In this document: piece by piece, positions 54,083-62,595 of the stretch
Position numbering within the stretch: position 1 is the stretch's first letter
Layout: every line of letters starts with the position of its first letter
DNA from: Frankiales bacterium
GTDB taxonomy: Bacteria; Actinomycetota; Actinomycetes; JAFAQI01
Direction of reading: 5' to 3'
DNA length: 64,000 nucleotides
Assembly: GCA_025980465.1 (NCBI GenBank)
Contig: JAICXJ010000005.1
Span: 1-64,000, forward strand
Program-made: the position numbers and the translations under genes
The notes under the pieces: model-generated
Told to the model about the DNA's origin: nothing
The model's database searches: none
Seen by the model: the letters and a program-made list of their open reading frames with translations, nothing else

Positions 54083-56653
54083 TCAGCTGGTCTCGACGGC
54101 GCTGAAGGACTCGACTCGAGGGGTCGGAAGGGCGCGAAGCACCGGGCGCCGCTGGCCGGTGTCGTGATCCGCGAGCCAGCCGGTGAGCTGCTCGGCCCGC
54201 ATCGGCTGGGCGAGGTGATAACCCTGCATGAGGTCGCAGCCGAGGTTGCGCAGCAGCCGCTCGGCCGCCGGATCCTCGATGCCCTCTGCGACGACCTCGA
54301 TCCGCAGCGCGTGCGCGAGCTGAATGATCGCCTCGACGATGGCCGCGTCATTGCTGTTCGAGGCGATGTCGCGGACGAAGGTCTTGTCGATCTTCAGTTC
54401 GCGCAATGGGAGCCGGCGCAGATAGGCGAGCGAGGAGTAGCCGGTCCCGAAGTCGTCGACGCTGAGCCGGGTGCCGAGCAGGGCGAGGTCGGCCAGGAGC
54501 TGCGGGGTGCGGGAGCTGTCGGCCATGACGTGAGACTCGGTGAGCTCGAGAGTGAGCAGCCAGGACGGCACTTGATAGGCAGCGAGCCGGTCCTGCAGGT
54601 AGTCGACGAGGTCGGGCTCGAGCAAGTTGCGGACCGAGAGGTTGACCGACATCCGTAGCTGGTGACCGTTCGCGTTCCACTCCGCGCACTGCCGGAGCGC
54701 CTCGTCGATGACGAATCTCGTGAGTTCGCGGATCTGCCCGGTCTGCTCCGCGGTCCCGATGAACTCATCGGGCGGCACCTCGCCGTACACCGGGTGGTCC
54801 CAGCGGGTCAGCGCCTCGACACCGACGATGACGCCGTCGGTGAGCCGGGCCTGTGGCTGGTAGCGCAGTGACAGCTGACCCAGGTCGACCGCCGAACGCA
54901 GGTTGCCGGCCAGCGCCAGTCGACGAGGTGAGTGGTCGGCGAGGTCCTCCTGGTAGACTTGGATGCCGCTCCCGTCCTGCTTCGCGCGGTACATCGCGAC
55001 GTCGGCTCGTTGCAGCGCGACGACGGCACCGAGTTGAGAGGTCGGCTCGTGGAAGCTGTCGCTGCCCATGAGCACGACGCCGACGCTGGAGGTGACCTCC
55101 ATGTCGACGCCCTCGATGCGTACCGGTGCGAGCAGCGCGTGGCGCAGCCGCTCCGCCGCAGCGACGGCGTCCGCTTCGGAGGCGCTCTCGGTGAGGACGG
55201 CGAACTCGTCGCCACCCAGCCGGGCCAGCAGGTCGGTCGCGCGTACCTCGTCGCGGAGCCGGCCGGCGATCTGCTGCAGGAGCAGGTCGCCGTGGTGATG
55301 GCCCAGCGTGTCGTTGACTTCCTTGAACCGGTCGAGGTCCATCAGGAGCACCGCCACCGGCCGCTCGGACTCGAGTGCGTCGGTCACCCGTCGCTGGAAG
55401 TAGGCGCGGTTCGCCAGCCCGGTGAGGGTGTCGTGGTTCGAGTCGTAGTCCAGCTTGCGCATGAGACGGGAGTTGGCGAGCGCCGTACCGACATGGGTGG
55501 CGACAGTCTGGAGCAGGCGACGGTCGGCCGCCGTGAAGGTCGCGACCTCGCCAAGACGGTCGAGGGCGAGCAGGACGCCCGGGGTGCCCTGGCGGCTGTG
55601 CACCGGCGCCAACACAACGTCACGTGCGCCGTAGTAGCCGAGCACACCTTTGGAGCCGCCGACTTTCTCCGGCGAGCGGACCACGATCGGCTCGCCGCCG
55701 TTCAGCGCCCGGCGGATCACCTCAGGCACCTCGCCGTCGGGGACGGTGTGGGTGGTGTGCTCGCCGCCGGCTGTCCATCGCGTTTCTTGCCAGTCATCAG
55801 CGCCGTTCGGCAGCCACAGCGCTGATCGCTCAGACCGGAGCAGCTGGGTGACCCGGTCGAGAACCGGGCCCACCTCGAACCGCCGGTAGGGGGTGGCGGC
55901 AATGGCATCGGTGAACTCGTAGAGCTCCATCATGGTGTGGTGCTGCTGGCGCAATGCGCCATGGCGATGGAACCCCAGCAGCACCGTGCCGACGCCGACG
56001 ACGATCGCCGGAGCGAGCCACAGCGACCGGCCGAGGGCCGGAACCAGCAGCAGGCCGATCATCGCCGAGACGAGCCCCCCGGCGAGGCAGGTCAGCACCA
56101 GGCGGATAGCTGCGGCCGCCTGCAACTCTCCGCTGGTCAGGGAGATCGCGGCGTTGACGGCGGCGCTGTCGACCGCCGCGGCGACCAGACAGGCCGCCAG
56201 CGCCGGGATGACCAGCCGGGCCCCGCCCGCGTTGAGGCCGCCGTGCAGCGCCTGGAAGGTGGCGGTGGCGAGGGCGACGTCGAGCACCCACACGGCGAGG
56301 TTGAACGCCACCTTCAGCGGACGCTGTCGGCGTACGACGAGGAGCACCGCTGCACCGGCGAGCACGCGCACGAGCGGCAGTTCCATCGGGCTCAGGAAGA
56401 ACAACCCGAGGGTCAGTGCCACCTCACCGAGGGAGACGGAGTGAGCATTGCGGCCGAGCTCGATGTGGATGACCGCGCCATCGCAGAGCGCGAACACGCC
56501 CGCGAGCAACACCAGCCGAACGACAGCCGCCGACAGCGGCAGGTGCGACCCGTTGAGGTTCACGACGGTCAGGTCAACGGCAATCCCGACCGCGACCATG
56601 CCGGCGATCAACGGCAGAACTTTGCCGTCGCCGCGCGACCACGGGAAGGTCAC
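54083..56653 (-). CDS. membrane GGDEF-EAL protein with GAF domain
   Basis: The GTG at 56653 overlaps the subtilase stop (GTGA). An apparent longer frame only reads the antisense of that gene's repeats. The 856 residues comprise seven or eight membrane helices (1-245), a GAF-like domain (about 270-390), a GGDEF domain with intact ARLGGDEFAVL (about 478) and an EAL domain with GVEALTRW (about 613) and DDFGTGYSSLAYL. Both catalytic motifs are intact, so the protein may make and/or degrade cyclic di-GMP. Translational coupling to a secreted protease is unusual. Confidence 0.9.
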   Translation of the reverse strand: MTFPWSRGDGKVLPLIAGMVAVGIAVDLTVVNLNGSHLPLSAAVVRLVLLAGVFALCDGAVIHIELGRNAHSVSLGEVALTLGLFFLSPMELPLVRVLAGAAVLLVVRRQRPLKVAFNLAVWVLDVALATATFQALHGGLNAGGARLVIPALAACLVAAAVDSAAVNAAISLTSGELQAAAAIRLVLTCLAGGLVSAMIGLLLVPALGRSLWLAPAIVVGVGTVLLGFHRHGALRQQHHTMMELYEFTDAIAATPYRRFEVGPVLDRVTQLLRSERSALWLPNGADDWQETRWTAGGEHTTHTVPDGEVPEVIRRALNGGEPIVVRSPEKVGGSKGVLGYYGARDVVLAPVHSRQGTPGVLLALDRLGEVATFTAADRRLLQTVATHVGTALANSRLMRKLDYDSNHDTLTGLANRAYFQRRVTDALESERPVAVLLMDLDRFKEVNDTLGHHHGDLLLQQIAGRLRDEVRATDLLARLGGDEFAVLTESASEADAVAAAERLRHALLAPVRIEGVDMEVTSSVGVVLMGSDSFHEPTSQLGAVVALQRADVAMYRAKQDGSGIQVYQEDLADHSPRRLALAGNLRSAVDLGQLSLRYQPQARLTDGVIVGVEALTRWDHPVYGEVPPDEFIGTAEQTGQIRELTRFVIDEALRQCAEWNANGHQLRMSVNLSVRNLLEPDLVDYLQDRLAAYQVPSWLLTLELTESHVMADSSRTPQLLADLALLGTRLSVDDFGTGYSSLAYLRRLPLRELKIDKTFVRDIASNSNDAAIVEAIIQLAHALRIEVVAEGIEDPAAERLLRNLGCDLMQGYHLAQPMRAEQLTGWLADHDTGQRRPVLRALPTPRVESFSAVETS

Positions 56654-58158
56654 CCCCACTGAGCTCCGTCCCACATCGCGCTGCTCCACTGCGACCCGCC
56701 CCATTGGCTGCCGGACCACTGCGAACCCGACCACTGCGAACCCGACCACTGCGAGCCGGACCACTGCGAGCCGGACCACTGCGAGCCGGACCACTGGCTG
56801 CCGGACCACTGCGAGCCCGACCACTGCGAGCCCGACCACTGGCTGCCGTCCCAGCCGCCGCTCGACCACTGGCTGCCCGACCACTGCGAGCCGTTGAACA
56901 TGCCACCGGACCAGGCGGCGACCTTCTCCTCAGCCTGTCCCATCGTCGAGCCGACCCACGGTGCCCCGAAGATGTCCTGCTCGCCGGTGAGGGTCTGCCC
57001 GTTGAGACTCACATGACTGCTGCCACGAGCGGCCTCGAGCGACCCGTTCCCGCTGCCGACCGGGTAGGACTGGGTGCTGTACGCCGGTACCGGCGCGCTG
57101 ACCGCCTGACCGACCTGAACCAGCCCGGACCCGCTGTAGTTCTTGTTCGCGTTGATCGGAACGGCGGTGGAGGTGAGCACTGCCTTGACCTGGTCCGGAG
57201 TCAACGACGGGCGCGCGCTGATCACATCGGCGGCCGCGCCCGACACGATCGCCGCCGACTGCGAGGTTCCGGAGCCGCGCAAGAACCGGCCACCGAAGAT
57301 CGCGTTCGGGTTCTGCTGGGCGAGGGTGGAGTTCGGCGACAACAGGCCATAGACGTAGGTACCGGGAGCGACCAGGTCGGGATGCCGGACCCCGGTGCCC
57401 CGCTGCGAGAACGACGCGACGGTGTCGTCGCCCGGGGTGAGGGTGCCCTGGGTCTCGTCAGCGCCCACCGCGATCAGGTACGGGTCGGTCGCCGGGTCCG
57501 CCACCGTGTTCGCGCCGTTGACCAGATCGTTTCCGGCCGAGACGACCACCACGATGCCGTGTCGCCAAGCGACCTCGGCCGCGTGCGCCAGCGGGTCGGA
57601 GGTGTAGGCCTGGGTGCTGTCCGTACCCAGCGACAGGTTGAGGACACGGATGTTCATACCGTTGTCGTGGGCGTGCGCCACCACCCAGTCGATGCCAGCG
57701 ATGATCTGTGAGACGTCCGCTGCGCCCGTCGAAGCCCCGACCTTCACGCTGACGATGCGGGCCTGCGGGGCCACCCCCTGGTAGCCGCCGGCGGTGCCGT
57801 CATTGCCGGCGATGATGCCCGCCATGGCGGTTCCGTGGCCGTAGCCGTCGAGGTAGGACGCTCCTGGCAACTGGGAGTCGAAGGAGATGTCAGGGCCGTA
57901 GATCAGCTTGTTCGGCCCATTGAGGCCCTGCACCGGGGTGACGCCGGTGTCGACGAGGGCGACGTCGACGCCGTGACCGTCAGCACCCTGGGCCCACGCC
58001 GCCGGAGCGCCAACCACCTGATCGATGGAGGACTCATCCGCAAAGGAGTTCGGCGGGGTTGATGCGGAGGCGAGCCCCGCTCCCGCGGCGATCGTGCCCG
58101 CGACCAGGAACACCGCGAAACCGCGGCCGACCGCTGATATGCTGAGCTGAGCCTGCAT
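56650..58158 (-). CDS. secreted S8 subtilase with GSQW-repeat tail
   Basis: Start ATG 58158 gives 502 residues: a signal peptide (1-33), no long propeptide, then a subtilisin domain with Asp70 (VDVALVDTG), His108 (GYGHGTAMAG) and Ser near 300 (GSGTSQSAAIVSG). From about 418 to the end is a low-complexity tail with 13 copies of GSQW, mostly as SGSQW pentapeptides, ending SSAMWDGAQWG. Such Trp/Gly/Ser tails occur in other actinobacterial subtilases and may bind wall glycan. Coupled to the GGDEF-EAL gene that follows. Confidence 0.92.
   Translation of the reverse strand: MQAQLSISAVGRGFAVFLVAGTIAAGAGLASASTPPNSFADESSIDQVVGAPAAWAQGADGHGVDVALVDTGVTPVQGLNGPNKLIYGPDISFDSQLPGASYLDGYGHGTAMAGIIAGNDGTAGGYQGVAPQARIVSVKVGASTGAADVSQIIAGIDWVVAHAHDNGMNIRVLNLSLGTDSTQAYTSDPLAHAAEVAWRHGIVVVVSAGNDLVNGANTVADPATDPYLIAVGADETQGTLTPGDDTVASFSQRGTGVRHPDLVAPGTYVYGLLSPNSTLAQQNPNAIFGGRFLRGSGTSQSAAIVSGAAADVISARPSLTPDQVKAVLTSTAVPINANKNYSGSGLVQVGQAVSAPVPAYSTQSYPVGSGNGSLEAARGSSHVSLNGQTLTGEQDIFGAPWVGSTMGQAEEKVAAWSGGMFNGSQWSGSQWSSGGWDGSQWSGSQWSGSQWSGSQWSGSQWSGSQWSGSQWSGSQWSGSQWSGSQWGGSQWSSAMWDGAQWG
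56689..56900 (-). repeat. 15-bp tandem repeats encoding SGSQW
   Basis: Thirteen units contain a CCACTG or CCATTG core (plus strand), mostly at 15 bp spacing. They differ only at wobble positions (TGCGAGC, TGCGAAC, TGGCTGC), as expected for a tract expanding by slippage and then drifting. It lies in frame at the end of the subtilase gene. Confidence 0.85.
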
Positions 58159-58421
58159 GTGTTCCCTCGCCGTCCTTCGCACCCAGGCCCAACGACTCTC
58201 GGCAGGCCGGGACTCCAGTCCGCAGCGGAGGGCACGCGCAGACATTCGGTCCTGACATGCGTATCGGCCCTGCCGCCGGCCCAACGCATGGCCCAGCGGA
58301 GGCATCTTTCATTGGCCCGCGAGGACGGGCCCGGTCGAACTAGCACGATCAGCCGGCGGCGGCGGCGATGCTGCGCCAACCGGGCGCACCCAAAACCAGT
58401 GCATATGCACCAGGCCCGCGA
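58159..58421. other. intergenic region upstream of the subtilase
   Basis: No gene supported. The part next to the subtilase start should hold its promoter. A small direct/inverted GCATATGC motif lies at 58401-58408, close to the repeat pair at 58422-58461. Confidence 0.35.
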
Positions 58422-58461
58422 ATGGCACATAGGTGGGGCCAGGACCCCACTGATGGCACAT
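58422..58461 (-). repeat. paired ATGTGCCAT repeat, copy B, with embedded hairpin
   Basis: ATGGCACAT at 58422-58430 and 58453-58461 (ATGTGCCAT on the minus strand) are 31 bp apart, exactly as in copy A at 340-379. On the minus strand the first copy is followed by CAGTGGGG, again as in copy A. Between them GTGGGG and CCCCAC (58433-58438, 58445-58450) form a hairpin that could terminate glyS, whose stop is at 58471. Confidence 0.7.
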
Positions 58462-58470
58462 GCGCGGGGG

Positions 58471-59877
58471 TCAGCAGGCGGGGAGGCGGTCCAGCAGGTA
58501 GTGCTCGACGCCGTCGAGCGACACCCGCTCCTGCGTCATGGTGTCCCTCGACCGGATCGTGACCGCGTTGTCCTCGAGCGTCTCGAAGTCGACAGTGATG
58601 CAAAACGGCGTACCGATCTCATCCTGGCGCCGATAACGACGTCCGATTGCGCCGGCGTCGTCGAACTCCACGTTCCACCGGGTACGCAGCGTCGCCGCGA
58701 GGTCCCTGGCCTTGGGCGAGAGGTCGGCGTTACGCGACAGCGGGAGCACCGCGGCCTTCACCGGCGACAGTCGCGGATCGAGCCGCATCACAGTGCGCTT
58801 CTCCATCACACCCTTGGCGTTGGGCGCCTCGTCGGTCGCCAGGGCTGAGAGCAGGAACGCCAGCACGCACCGGGTAAGACCAGCCGCCGGCTCGATGACG
58901 TACGGCGTCCAGCGCTCGCCCCGGTCCTGGTCGAAGAAGGACAAATCCACACCGGAGTGCTTGGAGTGCGTCGTGAGGTCGAAGTCGGTGCGATTGGCGA
59001 TGCCCTCGAGCTCGGCCCACTCCGAACCACCGAACCGGAACCGGTACTCGATGTCGACCGTGCGCTTGGAGTAGTGGGACAGCTTCTCCTTCGGATGCTC
59101 GTAGAAGCGCAGATCCTCCTCGCCGAGCCCGAGGTCGAGGTACCAGTCCCATCTCGTCTTGAGCCAGGTCTCGTGCCATTCCTCATCGGTGCCGGGCTCG
59201 ACGAAGAACTCCATCTCCATCTGCTCGAACTCCCGGGTCCGGAAGATGAAGTTGCCGGGGGTGATCTCGTTGCGGAACGACTTCCCGGTCTGCGCGATGC
59301 CGAACGGCGGCTTCTTCCGCGCCGCCGTCATGACGTTGAGGAAGTTGACGAAGATGCCCTGCGCGGTTTCGGGACGCAGGTAGTGCAGCGACCCTTCGTC
59401 CTCGGTCGGACCGAGATTCGTTCGCAGCAGCCCGTTGAACATTCGTGGCTCGGTCCAGGCGTCTTTGGTCCCACAGTTCGGACACGGCACCTGGGCGAGC
59501 ACCACCTTGCTCTCATCGAGCTTCTTGCGCTCGGCGTACTCCTCGCGGAGCTGGTCCTCGCGAAACCGCTTGTGGCAGGACTGGCACTCGACCAGGGGGT
59601 CGACGAACGCATCCAGGTGGCCAGAGGCTTGCCAGACGTCGGTGGCGAGGATGACGGCGGAGTCGAGCCCGACGATGTCGTCGCGGGACTGCACCATTGC
59701 CCGCCACCACTGCTTGCGGATGTTCTCCTTCAACTCCACGCCAAGCGGGCCGTAGTCCCAGGCGGACCGGGAGCCGCCGTAGATCTCAGAGGACTGAAAG
59801 ACGATGCCGCGTCGTTTGGCGAGACTAACGAGATCGTCGATGCGAGCGGCATCACGGGACGCTGGCGTGCTGGCCAT
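58471..59877 (-). CDS. glyS: glycyl-tRNA synthetase, single-chain
   Basis: This 468-residue class II synthetase of the alpha2 type has [20 protein letters not shown] followed by [10 protein letters not shown], motif 2 in [20 protein letters not shown], motif 3 region [20 protein letters not shown] (anticodon-binding domain) and the metal-binding CQSCHKRF with CPNCGT. Charges tRNA-Gly. The ATG at 59877 begins a normal N-terminus ([12 protein letters not shown]). Confidence 0.97.
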   Translation of the reverse strand: MASTPASRDAARIDDLVSLAKRRGIVFQSSEIYGGSRSAWDYGPLGVELKENIRKQWWRAMVQSRDDIVGLDSAVILATDVWQASGHLDAFVDPLVECQSCHKRFREDQLREEYAERKKLDESKVVLAQVPCPNCGTKDAWTEPRMFNGLLRTNLGPTEDEGSLHYLRPETAQGIFVNFLNVMTAARKKPPFGIAQTGKSFRNEITPGNFIFRTREFEQMEMEFFVEPGTDEEWHETWLKTRWDWYLDLGLGEEDLRFYEHPKEKLSHYSKRTVDIEYRFRFGGSEWAELEGIANRTDFDLTTHSKHSGVDLSFFDQDRGERWTPYVIEPAAGLTRCVLAFLLSALATDEAPNAKGVMEKRTVMRLDPRLSPVKAAVLPLSRNADLSPKARDLAATLRTRWNVEFDDAGAIGRRYRRQDEIGTPFCITVDFETLEDNAVTIRSRDTMTQERVSLDGVEHYLLDRLPAC

Positions 59878-59955
59878 GACAACGGCTCCATCCGGCTGGC
59901 GGTCGGCGAGAAGTGCAAAGCCTAGTGGGAGTTATGCCGGATCACCTATGCCGGG

Positions 59956-60237
59956 TCAGACCGAATCGATGACCTCGAACGCAGTCGGCTCCGGAACGAC
60001 CGCGGCCATCAGCGCACCGCTGAGCATTTTCACGTCGTACGACGAGAGCGCGCGGCGATACGAACCCACGTTCTCCCACTCACTGACTACTACCCACACC
60101 GAAGGGTCATCGAGCGCCCGGGCCAGTCGGCTGGACAGATGGCCGGGCCGGGCGGCCATCGCCTCGATCGCATTCCGCACCGCTTCGCGGAAGGTGTCGT
60201 CATCCGACGCGGGTCGAAGTCGCGCGACCATCAGCAC
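59956..60237 (-). CDS. antibiotic-biosynthesis-monooxygenase-like (ABM) protein
   Basis: This small product of about 93 residues has the dimeric alpha/beta-barrel layout: VLMVARLRPASDDDTFREAV, AARPGHLSSRLARALDDPSV followed by WVVVSEWENVGSYRRAL, then an Ala-rich end. Start GTG 60237 or ATG 60231. Members bind or oxidise small aromatic or haem-like ligands; there is no specific hint here. Divergent from the small membrane protein, 18 bp apart. Confidence 0.75.
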   Translation of the reverse strand: MLMVARLRPASDDDTFREAVRNAIEAMAARPGHLSSRLARALDDPSVWVVVSEWENVGSYRRALSSYDVKMLSGALMAAVVPEPTAFEVIDSV

Positions 60238-60255
60238 GCCTGTGAGGATGTCACT

Positions 60256-60489
60256 GTGCCGGAACGCCTTCGCAACCTGCTCGGGGCCGCGATCGTCGCT
60301 GCGCTGTTCATCGCCGGCCTGGTCATCCACGGCGCGCTCGGTGGCGTCCTGCTGCTCATCACCGCGCTGATTCTCGGTGTGATGACCAGCGCGGTCTGGC
60401 ATCACATCCCGTCACGCGGCCGACCGCTGCGCATTCTGATAGTCCTGGTGATCATCGCGCTGGCGCTGATCAACTTCGCCCTGGCCTGA
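60256..60489 (+). CDS. small membrane protein, 77 aa
   Basis: GTG at 60256 preceded by GTGAGGATG. Two to three hydrophobic stretches (LGAAIVAALFIAGLVIHGAL, LLLITALILGVMTSAVW and ILIVLVIIALALINF) surround a short basic loop HHIPSRGRPLR. Similar short proteins of unknown role occur in actinobacteria. Convergent to the VOC gene. Confidence 0.65.
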   Translation: MPERLRNLLGAAIVAALFIAGLVIHGALGGVLLLITALILGVMTSAVWHHIPSRGRPLRILIVLVIIALALINFALA

Positions 60490-60497
60490 CTTCGCGG

Positions 60498-60872
60498 CTA
60501 GCGACCTCGGCGGGTCGTTTCGAGCAGCTCGATGCGGTTGCCGAGGGGATCGCGAGTCGAGCCGCGGCGGCCCCCGAACAGATCGGGCTGCTCCTTCCAC
60601 TCGGCTCCGGTCTCGGCGAGCCGCGCCAACGTCGCCTCGAAGTCGTCGAGGACCAGCGCGAAGTGCATGTCGTCGTGCATGACTGCGTCGGCGCGCTCGG
60701 AGATGTGCACCTGAGTGCTGTCGTCGATGTCGAACCAGGCGCCGCCCGGTGAGGTGCCGTGCTCGGGCTTCGCGGTACGCCGCAACCCGAGCACGTGTTC
60801 GTAGAAGCGGCAGATCTCATCGGTCTCTCCCGGCTTCACGACGATGTTCACGTGGTGCAGACGCGGGGACAT
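60498..60872 (-). CDS. VOC (glyoxalase/dioxygenase) family protein
   Basis: The 124 residues form two beta-alpha-beta-beta-beta units: SPRLHHVNIVVKPGETDEIC with YEHVLGL, then MHFALVLDDFEATLARLAET followed by GRRGSTRDPLGNRIELLE. Metal ligands would be His in HHVNIV, His in MHFAL and Glu in NRIELLE. The substrate is unknown. Confidence 0.88.
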   Translation of the reverse strand: MSPRLHHVNIVVKPGETDEICRFYEHVLGLRRTAKPEHGTSPGGAWFDIDDSTQVHISERADAVMHDDMHFALVLDDFEATLARLAETGAEWKEQPDLFGGRRGSTRDPLGNRIELLETTRRGR

Positions 60873-60932
60873 GCGGTCATTATCGCTTGCGCCTCACCTT
60901 GCGCCGCCCCGTCTGGACGACGGTCCGCGCCG

Positions 60933-61724
60933 TCAAATCGGGTCTAGACCGCCGTACCGACGATCGCGTCGGGCGTACTCCTCGACCGCCGCCCACAGGT
61001 CCCGCCGGTCGTAGTCGGGCCACAGCGTGTCCTGAAACACCAGCTCGGCGTACGCCGACTGCCAGAGCAGGAAGTTGGAGGTCCGCTGCTCCCCCGACGA
61101 CCGCACGAACAGGTCGACGTCAGGCATCTCCGGCTCGTCGAGATAACGCGCGAGCACCCGCTCGGTGACCTTGCCGGGGTCGACTCGGCCGGCGGCCACA
61201 TCGCGGGCGAGCGCGGCGGCGGCATCGGCGATCTCGGCCCGGCCGCCGTAGTTGACGCACATCGTCAGCGTCAGCACCTTGTTGTGCCGGGTCAGTTCCT
61301 CGGCGATCTCGAGCTCCTCGATCACCGACTTCCACAAGCGCGGCCGTCGGCCGGCCCAGCGCACCCGCACGCCCATCGCGTGCATGTCGTCACGGCGACG
61401 GCGGATCACGTCGCGGTTGAAGCCCATCAGGAACCGCACCTCGTCGGGTGAGCGCTTCCAGTTCTCGGTCGAGAAGGCGTATGCCGACAACCAGCCGACT
61501 CCGATCTCGACCGCCCCCTCGACGACATCGAACAGCGAGCCCTCGCCCTGCTCATGTCCGGCAGTGCGGGGCAGCCCACGCTGGTTGGCCCATCTTCCGT
61601 TGCCGTCCATGACGATCGCGACGTGCCGCGGGATCAGCTCCGGCGGCAGCTTCGGCGGCGTGGCGCCCGATGGATGGGGTTGCGGCGGCCGCACCGGCCG
61701 GCCCGAGCGGATCGAGCTCCTCAC
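60933..61724 (-). CDS. uppS: cis-isoprenyl diphosphate synthase (undecaprenyl/decaprenyl type)
   Basis: The GTG at 61724 overlaps the recO stop (GTGA) and gives 263 residues. It has the catalytic [17 protein letters not shown], the helix [26 protein letters not shown] and the distal [20 protein letters not shown] and YAELVF. It makes the polyprenyl diphosphate carrier used for wall polymer synthesis. The recO-uppS order is the one found in mycobacteria. Confidence 0.96.
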   Translation of the reverse strand: MRSSIRSGRPVRPPQPHPSGATPPKLPPELIPRHVAIVMDGNGRWANQRGLPRTAGHEQGEGSLFDVVEGAVEIGVGWLSAYAFSTENWKRSPDEVRFLMGFNRDVIRRRRDDMHAMGVRVRWAGRRPRLWKSVIEELEIAEELTRHNKVLTLTMCVNYGGRAEIADAAAALARDVAAGRVDPGKVTERVLARYLDEPEMPDVDLFVRSSGEQRTSNFLLWQSAYAELVFQDTLWPDYDRRDLWAAVEEYARRDRRYGGLDPI

Positions 61725-62482
61725 GGTCGCTCGACCAGGCTGCGTTCGACGAAGCGCAGCGAGCGCAGTCCGCGTTCGAGATGCCACTGCAGGTACGTCG
61801 CCACCAGCCCGCTCGCCTCCCGCTGGACCTTCGGCTCGACGCCGTCGGCATTCGCCCAGTCACCCGACATCAGTGCCAGCATCAGCTCGATCCCGTCGGG
61901 CGTGGCGGCGGCAGCGCCGGGCGGCCGATGGTCGCGGCACACCAGGCCACCCGATCCGACCGCGAACGCCCGATGCGGGCCGGGCTCGCCACAGACCGCA
62001 CAGCCGGACAGCACCGGCTCGTATCCGGAGATGGCCAGCGCCCGCAGGATGAATGCGTCGAGGATCAGGCTGGGCGTGTGCTCGCCGTCAGCGAGCGACC
62101 TCAGCGCACCCACGACCAACAGGTAGAGCCGCAACGACGGCTCACGCTCCTCCGCGGTGAGCCGCTCTGCAGTCTCGAGCACCGCGGTGCCCGCGGTGTA
62201 ACGCGAGTAGTCCGCCGCGATCGCCTCGCCGTACGGTCCGAGCGTCTCCGCCTGAGTGACGATGTCGAGCCCGCTCCCGTTCTCGTTGTTGGCGGAATGC
62301 AGCTGGAGGTCGACATGCATGAACGGCTCGACCCGGGAGCCGAACTTCGAGCCGGTACGCCGCACCCCCTTCGCAACCGCGCGAACCCGGCCGTGACGGC
62401 GGGTCAGCAACGTGACGATGCGGTCGGCCTCGCCCAACTTCTGGGTGCGAAGCACGACAGCCTCATCGCGATACAGCGGCAT
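61721..62482 (-). CDS. recO: DNA repair protein RecO
   Basis: The ATG at 62482 gives 253 residues: an OB-fold N-terminus ([20 protein letters not shown] and [20 protein letters not shown]), a helical middle and the Cys-rich zinc element [13 protein letters not shown] with VCRDH. It loads RecA with RecR at gaps. Coupled to uppS by overlapping codons and divergent from the S53 peptidase. Confidence 0.96.
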   Translation of the reverse strand: MPLYRDEAVVLRTQKLGEADRIVTLLTRRHGRVRAVAKGVRRTGSKFGSRVEPFMHVDLQLHSANNENGSGLDIVTQAETLGPYGEAIAADYSRYTAGTAVLETAERLTAEEREPSLRLYLLVVGALRSLADGEHTPSLILDAFILRALAISGYEPVLSGCAVCGEPGPHRAFAVGSGGLVCRDHRPPGAAAATPDGIELMLALMSGDWANADGVEPKVQREASGLVATYLQWHLERGLRSLRFVERSLVERP

Positions 62483-62595
62483 CCACTCATTCTTGCCGTG
62501 CCGGAGGACGTTTCCGGCGATTCGGCTCTCCAGAGTTTTCCTGCCGTGCAGGTAGCGTGAGCCAGGCTCTTGACGGCACTCACGGAAGAGACTTG

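Noticed and set aside
56654..56884. N-terminal extension of the GGDEF-EAL gene with repeated AVVRLAVVRLAVV-like sequence
   Set aside because: It is the other reading frame of the subtilase GSQW repeats on the same strand. The true start is the GTG overlapping the subtilase stop.
56689..56900. Regular 15 bp repeats considered as a CRISPR-like array
   Set aside because: Units are contiguous, have no unique spacers and encode an in-frame SGSQW tail.
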